A stretch of 64,000 nucleotides of DNA from Gloeotrichia echinulata CP02 (GTDB lineage: Bacteria; Cyanobacteriota; Cyanobacteriia; Cyanobacteriales; Nostocaceae): positions 2,485,001 to 2,549,000 of the forward strand of contig CP051187.1 in NCBI GenBank assembly GCA_038087035.1, written 5' to 3'. Both the position numbers and the translations under genes were made by a program. Within the stretch, counting starts at the first letter, position 1; each line of letters starts with the position of its first letter. Of this stretch, positions 55,514 through 64,000 are shown in pieces. Under the pieces are notes generated by a model. The model had not been told where the DNA came from, made no database searches, and saw nothing but the letters and a program-made list of their open reading frames with translations.

Positions 55514-56743
55514 CTAGGAGATTACTCCCAGAAGCACTTCTTGAGGTGCGCCCGTGACAGATGGTAAGTTACCAGGAATACCCATCTGTCGCCAATAGGC
55601 TAAAACTGCGAAGGCGATCGCTTCTTTAAAATCTGCACTCAAGCCAACTTCATCTGTAGTTAAAACCGGCACTGATGCTAATAATAACTGTATTCGTTGT
55701 TTTAAATAAAGATTGCGACTGCCACCACCACATAATAATACGCGATCTGGCATTTGTGGCAAAAAAGTACGGTAGCTGTGAACAATCGAAGCCGCTGTGA
55801 GTTCGGTGAGAGTCGCCAGCAGGTCAGCGGGACTAAGTTGGTATGCTGCGGCGTCTTCTAAACACTGATGCAGATAAGTTACACCAAATAACTCTCGACC
55901 CGTTGATTTAGGCGGTGGGAGATGAAAATAGTCTTGATTGAGCCATTTTTCTACCAAAGGTTCGCAGGGAGTACCACTTGCAGCCCATTCCCCTGCTGCA
56001 TCGTATGTTTTAGCACCAGCAGTTAAATGTTGCACCGCCAGATCCAAGAGGCTATTTCCTGGACCTGTATCCCAGCCGCGAATTTTTTGGAGCCAGTTGT
56101 CACGACGGGGAGGAATATAAGTAACATTACCAATACCACCAATATTTTGAATACAACGCCCTTCCTGGGGATGACTAAGCAAAAAGGCATCTACTCTCGG
56201 TACCAGAGGGGCACCGTGACCACCAATATCGATATCCGCCACACGGAAATTACTCACAGTTGTAATTCCTGTCAGACCGGCAATTACAGCCCCACGACCT
56301 AGCTGTAGGGTGTAGCCAAGAGATTGGGAATTGGGAAAATTACCCAGTCCCTGGTTCTGAGGTGGTCGATGGTAAACTGTTTGACCGTGGGAACCAATTA
56401 AAGTGGCTGGCTGATGACCAACTTGAATATTTTGAGCAGCTTGAGCAAAAGCAAGAGCGATCGCATCATCTATTTGAGCCAATTCTGCCATTGAAATGGC
56501 AGCACCAGCACAAACTGTCAAAATTTTGGCTCTGAGGTCGATGGGGTAAGGATATGTTGCTCCCGCGACTAACTCAACTTTTAGGTCTACATCTGTACCG
56601 GAAATCTCTACTAAAGCAGCATCTATACCATCTACAGAGGTACCACTAATTAAACCAATCACACGGGTGATACTCTGATGTCCTAAAGAAACGGCAGTTT
56701 GTTCAGTTGGATACATTGACAGAGATAATTTTGTTGATTGCAT
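55514..56743 (-). CDS. anmK: Anhydro-N-acetylmuramic acid kinase
   Basis: This 409-residue enzyme phosphorylates anhydro-MurNAc in cell-wall recycling. Family motifs are VIGLISGTSVDGIDAALVEI (about 29-48), GSHGQTVYHRP, NIGGIGNVTYIP, GWDTGPGNSLLD, DGAGEWAASG-like and LCGGGSRN. The catalytic Asp of the DTGPGN region is present. The ATG is at 56743. Terminator and kdp operon lie upstream. Confidence 0.92.
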   Translation of the reverse strand: MQSTKLSLSMYPTEQTAVSLGHQSITRVIGLISGTSVDGIDAALVEISGTDVDLKVELVAGATYPYPIDLRAKILTVCAGAAISMAELAQIDDAIALAFAQAAQNIQVGHQPATLIGSHGQTVYHRPPQNQGLGNFPNSQSLGYTLQLGRGAVIAGLTGITTVSNFRVADIDIGGHGAPLVPRVDAFLLSHPQEGRCIQNIGGIGNVTYIPPRRDNWLQKIRGWDTGPGNSLLDLAVQHLTAGAKTYDAAGEWAASGTPCEPLVEKWLNQDYFHLPPPKSTGRELFGVTYLHQCLEDAAAYQLSPADLLATLTELTAASIVHSYRTFLPQMPDRVLLCGGGSRNLYLKQRIQLLLASVPVLTTDEVGLSADFKEAIAFAVLAYWRQMGIPGNLPSVTGAPQEVLLGVIS

Positions 56744-56808
56744 GGGGTAGTTTAATTCATGTTGCCACCCATGTCAAAAAATTAGCTCCTATACAATTTA
56801 TCATAGCT

Positions 56809-56845
56809 AAACAAGCGAAGTTTTTTGGAGATACTTCGCTTGTTT
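56809..56845 (-). terminator. Terminator of the kdp operon
   Basis: Arms aaacaagcgaag / cttcgcttgttt with loop near 56821-56833, a few bases after the kdpD stop; T-rich on the minus strand. Confidence 0.75.
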
Positions 56846-56853
56846 GTTAGGTT

Positions 56854-58035
56854 TTAGGATAAGCGCTTAGACGAGGATTTTTTATCGCTGGCGATGATAT
56901 GTAAATCGACATTTTTGACCAAGCGCACCAATTTTTGAGTTAAAGATCCTTTGAAGAGTATTTGCCAGCGCGATCGCTGACTTTCACCGATGACTATTTG
57001 GGTGATATAGTATTTTTGGGCGACTTCGGCGATTGCTTTGGCAATGTTACCGTTGCTCACCCGAATAAAAGTACCGTCAAATTCTTTACACAACTTCTGA
57101 CAAGTGTCGATGTGTAGGCTTTCTTCCTTATTAAGGAAGCGTTCTGGCTCGGCGACAAATAAAACATAAAAAGGCGCATTCATGTAGCTAGCCAGCCTAG
57201 CACCCCGGCGTAACAACTGTACTGAATTGGGATAAGTGGATACACAGACCAAAACCCGTTCGTGAATATTACAGAATTCGCCGTTGGGTGAAGAGGCGAT
57301 CGCACCTTCTTCTATGTTGTCTGCGACTTCCCGCAACGCCAACTCCCGCAACGCAATCAGATTGCGGCGTTGGAAAAAGTTATCTAGGGATTGTTGAATT
57401 TTTTCTGGTGCATAAATTTTGCCTTCTAGCAACCGTTCTTGCAGGGTTTCTGGTGTAACATCAATTACCACTACCTCGTCTGCTTCTTCCAGTATCCTAT
57501 CAGGGACACGCTCACGTACTACTACACCTGTAATTCTTGCGACTAAATCATTGAGACTTTCGAGATGTTGAATATTCATTGTAGAGTAGACATCAAAGCC
57601 TGCAGCCAAAATGAGTTCTACATCTTCGTAGCGTTTTTCCCGTGGGGAACCGGGGACATTAGTATGAGCGAGTTCATCGATTAACACCAATTGGGGCGAT
57701 CGCTGTAAAATTGCATCTGTATCCATTTCCGTCAGGGATGAGCTACCGTGAGGAATTTGCAGACGGGGTACAATTTCCAGTCCCTCGGACTTCTGTGCTG
57801 TCTCTTTGCGTCCGTGGGTTTCTAACAGACCAACGACGACATCAATACCTTCATGCTTGAGTGCGTGTCCTTCTTCGAGCATTCTGAAGGTTTTACCCAC
57901 ACCAGGAGCCATACCAATAAAGATTTTGTGTTTACCTCGTCGCGCCGGATGAATAGTAGTACTTGCAGAGGTTAAATATTGAGTGCCATCTGCATTCGTA
58001 TTAGTTTTATTCAAAATCTCATGCTGACTAATCAT
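56854..58035 (-). CDS. kdpD: Truncated KdpD (N-terminal KdpD + Usp domain only)
   Basis: This 393-residue protein has the KdpD N-terminal domain with Walker A GMAPGVGKTFRMLEEG and ELAHTN, then a Usp-like domain (about 250-380; VLVCVSTYPNS, VIGESQRSRWQ). It lacks the four membrane helices and histidine-kinase part of E. coli KdpD, as in Anabaena. It cannot phosphorylate a KdpE itself. ATG at 58035 (MISQHEILNK); the longer frame would read into an inserted element. It ends the kdp operon. Confidence 0.88.
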   Translation of the reverse strand: MISQHEILNKTNTNADGTQYLTSASTTIHPARRGKHKIFIGMAPGVGKTFRMLEEGHALKHEGIDVVVGLLETHGRKETAQKSEGLEIVPRLQIPHGSSSLTEMDTDAILQRSPQLVLIDELAHTNVPGSPREKRYEDVELILAAGFDVYSTMNIQHLESLNDLVARITGVVVRERVPDRILEEADEVVVIDVTPETLQERLLEGKIYAPEKIQQSLDNFFQRRNLIALRELALREVADNIEEGAIASSPNGEFCNIHERVLVCVSTYPNSVQLLRRGARLASYMNAPFYVLFVAEPERFLNKEESLHIDTCQKLCKEFDGTFIRVSNGNIAKAIAEVAQKYYITQIVIGESQRSRWQILFKGSLTQKLVRLVKNVDLHIIASDKKSSSKRLS

Positions 58036-58037
58036 AA

Positions 58038-58222
58038 CCAAAAAAATGGGATTCAAGCCCCGTCCTTCTAGGACGGCTTTATGATAAAATTCAGGTATAG
58101 TCGCCATAGGGCATTGGGAGACTTTAAACGGACATGGAGGGATGGTAAGACCACTTGTGGCGCAACGAGCGCGAAGTGTCAAGGAATCCTCGCTCCTTTA
58201 GGACGAGGAGGTATGTCAATAA
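58038..58222 (+). mobile_element. Non-autonomous IS605-type element between kdpC and kdpD
   Basis: Left-end hairpin gccccgtccttctaggacgg resembles the left end of 9646-10867; the right end ctcgctccttt..gaggaggtatgtcaa resembles its right end. The 10-base sequence taatcataac flanks it on both sides. It contains a gggcattgggag heptamer. Confidence 0.75.
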
Positions 58223-58235
58223 TCATAACTGCTTT

Positions 58236-58264
58236 TGGGCATTGGGCATTGGGCATTGGGCATC
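58236..58264 (+). repeat. Heptamer array gggcatt
   Basis: Four tandem gggcatt units lie in the kdpC-kdpD spacer next to the IS605-type element. Confidence 0.8.
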
Positions 58265-58305
58265 GCTAATTATTATATTCCCCAATCCCCATACCCCCAT
58301 CCCCT

Positions 58306-58917
58306 TTATTGATTTTGTTGACGGTTAAGCTCTAATAGATCGAGAGCATAATTTAAGCGCAGAACATTGACTCCAGGCTCACCAAAAATCCATAAAAATC
58401 GACCATCAGTATACTTATTAATTAAAGGTAGTATATCATCCGCTTTGACACCACGGGCACGCGCAACCCGTTCCAATTGCTGGAAGGCGGCTTTTAAGGA
58501 AATATGTGGGTCTAATCCAGAGCCTGAAGTGTAGATTAAATCAGGGGTAGGTTGAATATTTTCGTCTCGGAATTGGGTTGCTTGCTCGATAATTCGACTC
58601 TTTAGTGCTGGATTACTGGGAGCAAGATTGCTAGCGCCAGATATTCCAGTTGGCTTGGCTTTTTTTCCTTGGCTATATCTCACCGTACTGGGACGACCCT
58701 GAAAATACTTTTCAGATGTAAACAACTGACCAATTAAAGCCGAACCAATTGGTTGTGCATCGATATTCACGATGATGCTACCGTTAGCCTTTTCTTGGAG
58801 GGGAAGAAATGGAGCCTGACCTACCACTAAAATTGACAAAGGATAGATAATTGCTGTTAACAACCAGAGAATTAAAGTGATGCGAATTGCTCTGGAAATT
58901 TCTCTAAATATAGACAT
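58306..58917 (-). CDS. kdpC: Potassium-transporting ATPase KdpC
   Basis: This 203-residue subunit has one N-terminal membrane helix (about 12-33; LILWLLTAIIYPLSILVVG) and a periplasmic part with GSALIGQLFTSEKYFQGRPS, SGSGLDPHISLKAA and QLERVARARG, as usual for KdpC, which increases ATP affinity of KdpB. It follows kdpG after 221 bases filled with heptamer arrays, and kdpD follows at 270 bases. Confidence 0.92.
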   Translation of the reverse strand: MSIFREISRAIRITLILWLLTAIIYPLSILVVGQAPFLPLQEKANGSIIVNIDAQPIGSALIGQLFTSEKYFQGRPSTVRYSQGKKAKPTGISGASNLAPSNPALKSRIIEQATQFRDENIQPTPDLIYTSGSGLDPHISLKAAFQQLERVARARGVKADDILPLINKYTDGRFLWIFGEPGVNVLRLNYALDLLELNRQQNQ

Positions 58918-58946
58918 AAATAATTTTCAATTTTTTTTGAGAATTT

Positions 58947-59082
58947 AATGAGGGATTGGGGATTGGGGATTGGGGATTAGGGTTAATATTTTGACTCTTG
59001 ACTCTTGACTCTTGACTCTTGACTCTTGACTCTTGACTCTTGACTCTTGACTCTTGACTCTTGACTCTTGACTCTTGACTCT
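58947..59082 (-). repeat. Two heptamer arrays in the kdpG-kdpC spacer
   Basis: About five units of ggggatt and then about twelve of gactctt in tandem lie inside the kdp operon. Confidence 0.9.
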
Positions 59083-59138
59083 GGAAATTGGAAATTGGAC
59101 TGGAAGGTATTTAATTTTGAATTTTTAATTTTGAATTG

Positions 59139-59411
59139 TTAGAAGCGCTCTGGTTGAAAAACAACAACAAATAAGTAAAATACAAGGGCTACAGTGACAA
59201 ATCCCAAGATACCAATTGCCCAAGTAGAACGGCGTTCTAAGATGCCATCAGTGGCTGCATAAACAACTGGGGAAATTGCCAAATTAAAGCACAGAATGAT
59301 AAAAATAGCGAGTGGTATCTTTTGTTTACGCCATCTTGACCAAATAAAAGATATTGCCGGCACCACATCCATTAGTAAAAACTTTCCTAGTAAATCAATT
59401 CGTTGGTTCAT
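59139..59411 (-). CDS. kdpG: KdpG/KdpF-like small subunit
   Basis: This 90-residue protein has two membrane segments (about 33-50 and 63-84) and ends VTVALVFYLFVVVFQPERF, similar to the short KdpF of E. coli, with a long N-terminal extension. In Anabaena the gene at this place in the operon (between kdpB and kdpC) was named kdpG. It probably stabilises the transporter complex. Heptamer arrays surround it. Confidence 0.75.
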   Translation of the reverse strand: MNQRIDLLGKFLLMDVVPAISFIWSRWRKQKIPLAIFIILCFNLAISPVVYAATDGILERRSTWAIGILGFVTVALVFYLFVVVFQPERF

Positions 59412-59472
59412 TTGACTTTTAACTCTTAACTATTGACTCTTGACTCTTGACTCTTGACTCTTGTTTAATTGC

Positions 59473-61575
59473 TTAAGTCAATCCTACTACTGTGATTAGC
59501 ATATCTATCAATTTAATAGCGATAAACGGCGCAATCACCCCTCCTAAACCATAAATTAAGATATTACGTTGGAGAAGTTGATTAGCTGTCAGGGGTCTAA
59601 ATTCCACACCCTTCAAAGCGAGGGGAATTAAGGCTGGAATAATCAAAGCGTTGTAAATTAGCGCCGATAGAATAGCCGAATTAGTGCTGGTCAACTGCAT
59701 AATATTTAGGCTTTGCAAATTAGCAGAGGCAAATATCACCGGAATAATTGCAAAATATTTAGCAATATCGTTAGCGAGGGAAAATGTTGTCAACGCGCCG
59801 CGAGTAATTAGTAATTGTTTACCAATACTGACAATATCGATAAGCTTTGTGGGGTCTGAGTCTAAATCGACCATGTTGGCGGCTTCTTTGGCTGCTTGCG
59901 TACCCGTATTCATAGCTACGCCTACATTAGCCTGTGCTAGGGCTGGTGCATCATTAGTCCCGTCACCCGTCATGGCTACCAGTTTACCTTTTGCCTGTTC
60001 CTCTTGAATGACCCTGATTTTGTCTTCTGGTGTGGCTTCTGCGATGAAGTCATCTACTCCGGCTTCTTTAGCAATCACAGCAGCGGTAATGCGATTGTCT
60101 CCAGTCAGCATGATGGTACGTACTCCCATGCGGCGCAACTGGTCAAAACGTTCGCGGATACCTGGTTTAACAATGTCTTTGAGATAGACAACGCCGTAAA
60201 TTTCGTTATCCAAGCAAACTGCTAGGGGTGTACCGCCAAGTAAGGAAACTCGTTCGTAGGCGGTGTCTAGTTCTGGGGTTTCGCGCCCGTTGCGGGAACG
60301 TACAAAGCCTTTAATTGCTCCTACAGCGCCTTTTCGAGCCTCTCGCCCACCGGGTAAGTTTGTGCCACTCATCCGGGTTTTGGCGGAAAATTCCACTCCT
60401 TGGGACTGGTTACGGTCTAGATCTACTTTTGCGCCTAATTTTTCTGCCAGTCGGACAATTGATTTGCCTTCAGGAGTATCATCAAATATACTAGCTACCC
60501 AAGCCACATTCGCAATATCTTCTAAAGAATGACCGTTGATGGGGATAAATTCTTCCGCCAAGCGGTTGCCAAGGGTAATTGTACCTGTTTTGTCAAGGAT
60601 GAGGGTGTTAATATCACCACAGGCTTCTACGGCTCGTCCTGAAGTGGCAATAACGTTAAATTGGGCTACTCGGTCCATACCAGCAATGCCAATGGCACTG
60701 AGTAAACCGCCAATGGTGGTAGGGATCAGGGCTACCAACAAAGCAACTAAAATTGGCACAGTAACGGGACTGTTAACATAGTAAGCTAGGGCTGGCAGAG
60801 TTGCCACAACAAACATAAACACTAGGCTAAGAACTGCCAATAATACCGTCAGGGCAATTTCATTTGGTGTTTTGGTACGTTCTGCGCCTTCCACTAAGGC
60901 AATCATGCGGTCAATAAATCCTTTACCTGGGTCGGCTGTGATGCGGATGATCAATTCATCAGAGATAATGCGGGTGCCACCTGTTACGGAACTAGCAACA
61001 TCTGAGCCTGATTCCTTCAGTACTGGTGCTGATTCGCCAGTAATTGCGGATTCATCGACGGAGGCGACACCCATCATCACTTCGCCATCAGCGGGAATGA
61101 TATCACCAGCAACTACATAGACAGTATCGCCCTGTCTGAGGCTGGTAGAAGGAACGTCAGTAATTGTGCCATCAGGGGCAAGTTTTTTAGCGTTTGTCTC
61201 TGATTTGGTTGACCTTAAAGCATCAGCTTGGGCTTTACCCCGTCCTTCGGCGACTGCTTCAGCAAAATTGGCAAACCAAACGGTAAAGAACAAAATCCCC
61301 GTCAATAAGCCGTTGAACAGTTGGGGGTTTTTTTGGGTAGTTGTCCCAAACAGGTTGGGATCAATCGTTACCGACAGGGTGATGATTGTGCCCACCCAAA
61401 CCAAAAACATCACCGGGTTTTTGATTGCATATTGAGGATTAAGCTTGACAAAAGCATCCCCTACTGCTCTTAAGTATAACCCTTTGGTACTGACCTTGGC
61501 TTTTTTGTTTGATTGGCGGCGATCGCCTGGACGTGAACGCGAGGATTTTTGTTTGGTAGTTGCAACTCGATTCAT
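59473..61575 (-). CDS. kdpB: Potassium-transporting ATPase KdpB (P-type ATPase subunit)
   Basis: This 700-residue P-type ATPase catalytic subunit has DESAITGESAPV, DKTGTITLGNR (phosphorylated Asp), TGDNRITAAVIA and TGDGTNDAPALAQANVG, with seven or so membrane segments. It powers potassium uptake with KdpA. N-terminal region is Lys/Arg/Ser-rich (about 1-30). It follows kdpA by 21 bases and has a short heptamer run in the spacer to kdpG. Confidence 0.96.
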   Translation of the reverse strand: MNRVATTKQKSSRSRPGDRRQSNKKAKVSTKGLYLRAVGDAFVKLNPQYAIKNPVMFLVWVGTIITLSVTIDPNLFGTTTQKNPQLFNGLLTGILFFTVWFANFAEAVAEGRGKAQADALRSTKSETNAKKLAPDGTITDVPSTSLRQGDTVYVVAGDIIPADGEVMMGVASVDESAITGESAPVLKESGSDVASSVTGGTRIISDELIIRITADPGKGFIDRMIALVEGAERTKTPNEIALTVLLAVLSLVFMFVVATLPALAYYVNSPVTVPILVALLVALIPTTIGGLLSAIGIAGMDRVAQFNVIATSGRAVEACGDINTLILDKTGTITLGNRLAEEFIPINGHSLEDIANVAWVASIFDDTPEGKSIVRLAEKLGAKVDLDRNQSQGVEFSAKTRMSGTNLPGGREARKGAVGAIKGFVRSRNGRETPELDTAYERVSLLGGTPLAVCLDNEIYGVVYLKDIVKPGIRERFDQLRRMGVRTIMLTGDNRITAAVIAKEAGVDDFIAEATPEDKIRVIQEEQAKGKLVAMTGDGTNDAPALAQANVGVAMNTGTQAAKEAANMVDLDSDPTKLIDIVSIGKQLLITRGALTTFSLANDIAKYFAIIPVIFASANLQSLNIMQLTSTNSAILSALIYNALIIPALIPLALKGVEFRPLTANQLLQRNILIYGLGGVIAPFIAIKLIDMLITVVGLT

Positions 61576-61596
61576 ACTATTTTTGTGTGCAGGGAG

Positions 61597-63300
61597 TTAG
61601 TTCCTAGAGGCTAGTTTAAAACCTTCGGCTATTGGTCCTAAAGCTAAAACGGGGAAGAAAGTTAAGACTCCCAAAATCAGAACTATCCCAGCTGTCACAG
61701 TAGTAAATAGCAGAGAATCGGTTCTGAGGGTACCTGGGGTTTCCGGGACTGGTTGTTTGCCAGACATGCTCTGAGCTAACAGCAGGAGGGCGATAATTGG
61801 GATGTAGCGTCCTGCTAACAGGGGGAATAAGGTACTCAGATTCCACCACAATGCTGTGGGTGCGGGTTGGGTATTGGCTAATCCTGCTAAACCGGAACCG
61901 TTATTAGCTGCAGCGGAGGCATATTCATAAACTACCTGGGAAATGCCGTGAAAGCCAGGGTTGGTGATTCCTGACAGGGAAATGGGGTAAGCTAAGGCAA
62001 TGGCGCTGGGAATTAAAACTGCTATGGGGTGAATTAGCAGGATGACGCTGGCGAGGACAATTTCCCGCTTTTCGATTTTGCGCCCTAAAAATTCCGGGGT
62101 ACGTCCTACCATTAATCCTGTCAGGAATACGGTGAGAATTAGGTAAACAAATAGGTAAGCTGTTCCTGTTCCTTGACCTCCCCAGATAATCTGAAGAAAT
62201 AAGTTAAATAAGGTAGAAAATAATCCTTGGGACATTAAGGAATCGTGCATTCCATTGACGGCACCACACATTGTAGCAGTAGTCATGACTGCCCAAAGCG
62301 CAGTTTGTGCCCAGCCAAACCGGAGTTCTTTACCCTCTAAATTGGGTTGTTCTATTAATCCGAAGATGGGGTTAATGAGGGTATTACCTTCCCATTCTCC
62401 CAGGGCTGTTACTCCTACCAATACCACAAAAATTACAAACACCATCCAGAAAAGTAGCCAAGCCTGTTTGATGTTGTTGGCAAATACACCGTAGGTGTAA
62501 ATTAAGGATGCTGGGATAGAAATCATGGCGATCATTTCGATTAAATTAGAGGCGCCATTGGGATTTTCAAAGGGATGGGCAGAATTAACGCCAAAAAAAC
62601 CGCCGCCGTTCTCGCCTAACATTTTAATTATCTCAAAGGATGCCACTGGTCCTCTGGCAATATACTGTGTTCCGCCTTCTAAGGTTTTCACCACTAGAGT
62701 TCCGGCTAAGGTTTGTGGTACACCTAATATTAGTAGAGCGATCGCCCCAATGACGGAAATGGGCAATAATATCCGCGTGATCCCACGGGTGAGATCGACG
62801 TAAAAGTTCCCCAGTTGTCGCCCTGTCAACCCGCGAATAAACGCAATTCCTACCGCTAACCCGGTGGCTGCTGAGGTGAACATCAAAAAGCCTAAAGCCG
62901 CTACTTGGCTAAAATAACTTAAGGTTGTTTCTCCTGCATAATGTTGTTGGTCGGTATTCGTCACAAATGAAATGACGGTGTGTAGTACAGTATCCCAGGT
63001 AGGCGCACCTAAGCCATTGGGATTCCAGGGGAAGAATCTCTGGAACATTATCAGTAAATATACTGTAATGCCCATGAGGAGGTTGCTGTATAGTATTGCC
63101 CGTGCATACTGCCAACCTGTCATAGAGTCTTTGCTACGAACACCTGCTAGTACGTAAATACTCCGTTCTATAGGGTTCAGGAGAGTATCAAGCAGTGTTT
63201 TTTCTTCCAAGAACACACGGGCTATATATCTTCCTAAAACCGGAGTCATGGCAATAACGATACACAGTGTTAACCCAATTTGTAAAATACCTTGTCCCAT
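61597..63300 (-). CDS. kdpA: Potassium-transporting ATPase KdpA
   Basis: This 567-residue subunit has about ten membrane segments and the four ion-filter regions of the family (SFVTNTDQQHYAGE, GENGGGFFGVNSAHPFENP, TATMCGAVNGMHDS, SAAANNGSGLAGL). It forms the potassium channel of the complex. First gene of the operon; promoter should lie in 63301-63600. Confidence 0.96.
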   Translation of the reverse strand: MGQGILQIGLTLCIVIAMTPVLGRYIARVFLEEKTLLDTLLNPIERSIYVLAGVRSKDSMTGWQYARAILYSNLLMGITVYLLIMFQRFFPWNPNGLGAPTWDTVLHTVISFVTNTDQQHYAGETTLSYFSQVAALGFLMFTSAATGLAVGIAFIRGLTGRQLGNFYVDLTRGITRILLPISVIGAIALLILGVPQTLAGTLVVKTLEGGTQYIARGPVASFEIIKMLGENGGGFFGVNSAHPFENPNGASNLIEMIAMISIPASLIYTYGVFANNIKQAWLLFWMVFVIFVVLVGVTALGEWEGNTLINPIFGLIEQPNLEGKELRFGWAQTALWAVMTTATMCGAVNGMHDSLMSQGLFSTLFNLFLQIIWGGQGTGTAYLFVYLILTVFLTGLMVGRTPEFLGRKIEKREIVLASVILLIHPIAVLIPSAIALAYPISLSGITNPGFHGISQVVYEYASAAANNGSGLAGLANTQPAPTALWWNLSTLFPLLAGRYIPIIALLLLAQSMSGKQPVPETPGTLRTDSLLFTTVTAGIVLILGVLTFFPVLALGPIAEGFKLASRN

Positions 63301-64000
63301 CTATTTCGCGCTCAATTAAATTTTAAGTGTTAGATAACCAGTTCTTACAACTAACAGATCAACTACTGGGCAATCTGACTGCAAGGGATTTGGCGATGTT
63401 TCATATAACCTCAATTCGTTCATCTAGATTTACTATTATCATTTTTTTGCTATTATCCAGATGTTTTTTGAAGTTTCTGTCAAAAATATTTAATTTTTCC
63501 GGTTTTCCATCTATCTCACTTGTTAATATGATTTGTTTATACAATACATACTGAAAGGTTGGTAATTTTGAATATATATCAATAGTTGGATAATTGTCTG
63601 ACAAAATTTACCAGGTTTCATTTATAGTATAACTTTACACAGTTTAATCTACTCACCTCTAACGATAACTAAACATAGAAAAGAATTATATTGCATATTT
63701 AAGATTTTTGGGAAAAATCGTGAAAATCTATTTCTCTAGCCCCCAGTCGATATTTTCAAGCTTCAAACCGGATTGCTATACTCCTGTTGCTGACGAAAAT
63801 CAATCATAAATATCACATAGATAAGTTGAAAAATCAATGGCATTTTAGATATATTTTATCGGTAAACGATACATACAAAACTTACGATTTTATGCATGAC
63901 TAAGGTATATACATCAAAATATAGGGCTTATACTTGCAGATATAGATGAGCATATAATTATCAATTCATGATTGAGAATTTATAATTAAACAATGGAAGC
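63301..64000. other. AT-rich region upstream of kdp
   Basis: No gene is supported; short frames on both strands lack family features or starts. It should carry the kdp promoter. No KdpE-type site could be identified, and the last 400 bases are strongly AT-rich. Confidence 0.45.

Noticed and set aside
63401..63604. Minus-strand frame of 67 codons near the right edge
   Set aside because: TTG start, no ribosome site, no recognisable family; AT-rich background.

Overview
The window comes from a chromosome of a filamentous, probably heterocyst-forming cyanobacterium (Nostocales, in the broad Nostoc/Anabaena/Calothrix group). The evidence is the photosynthesis genes psbZ, nblA and bciB, the fatty-acid desaturase cluster desC-desA-desB, two plant-type GH100 invertases, a kdp operon with the short cyanobacterial KdpD and a KdpG-like subunit, many gcgatcgc (HIP1) octamers, and abundant heptamer tandem arrays and small palindromic elements. 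No ribosomal operon, prophage or CRISPR array is visible. The species cannot be named from the sequence alone.

Layout. 0.4-3.2 kb: a flotillin with its YqiJ-like membrane partner. 3.8-9.5 kb: mutS2, a DUF3038/DUF4335 pair and a YiaA-like membrane protein. 9.6-10.9 kb: an IS200/IS605-type element carrying an intact tnpB. 10.9-12.1 kb: a DUF2997 / Ycf35 / ferredoxin module. 12.4-15.4 kb: an accessory island of small two-gene modules (MazEF-like, RelE/ParD-like, viroplasmin-DUF6883 with DUF4926, DUF6887 with a DUF6888 remnant), all on the minus strand. 15.6-22.8 kb: a saccharopine-dehydrogenase-like oxidoreductase, a GH57 branching enzyme and two GH100 invertases. 24.1-27.3 kb: a HicB remnant, bciB, a GxxExxY gene broken by a non-autonomous IS605 element, and a methionine-gamma-lyase-like PLP enzyme. 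27.4-30.9 kb: desC-desA-desB. 31.0-33.7 kb: a tnpB damaged by repeat insertions, then Uma2 and DUF29 genes. 33.8-37.1 kb: proA, a zinc-ribbon membrane protein, tRNA-Gly, ribH and psbZ. 37.4-41.5 kb: a PEP-CTERM protein and a DUF4347/beta-propeller/cadherin surface protein. 42.2-47.2 kb: a DHH-CBS-CCA polymerase fusion and three Uma2 genes, two of them a recent tandem duplication. 48.1-56.7 kb: a small cyanobacterial protein, an ABC1 kinase, a PP2C phosphatase, a 0.6 kb heptamer array, nblA, a Ser/Thr kinase and anmK. 56.9-63.3 kb: kdpA-kdpB-kdpG-kdpC-kdpD.

How genes work together. The carbohydrate genes (branching enzyme, invertases) handle glycogen and sucrose. The three desaturases act in order to make mono-, di- and tri-unsaturated membrane lipids. 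bciB, psbZ and nblA serve chlorophyll synthesis, photosystem II and phycobilisome breakdown. The kdp operon is high-affinity potassium uptake.

The most unusual content is mobile and repetitive. At least seven IS605-type right ends lie in 64 kb. The intact TnpB element sits inside a copy of a 97-bp palindromic repeat, so the guide expected for its RNA matches two further copies of that repeat next to a TTAC motif. A second tnpB has three palindromic repeats inserted in frame, one exactly where the catalytic glutamate should be. mutS2 carries a heptamer-type repeat in frame between its ATPase motifs, and three gaps of the kdp operon carry repeats.
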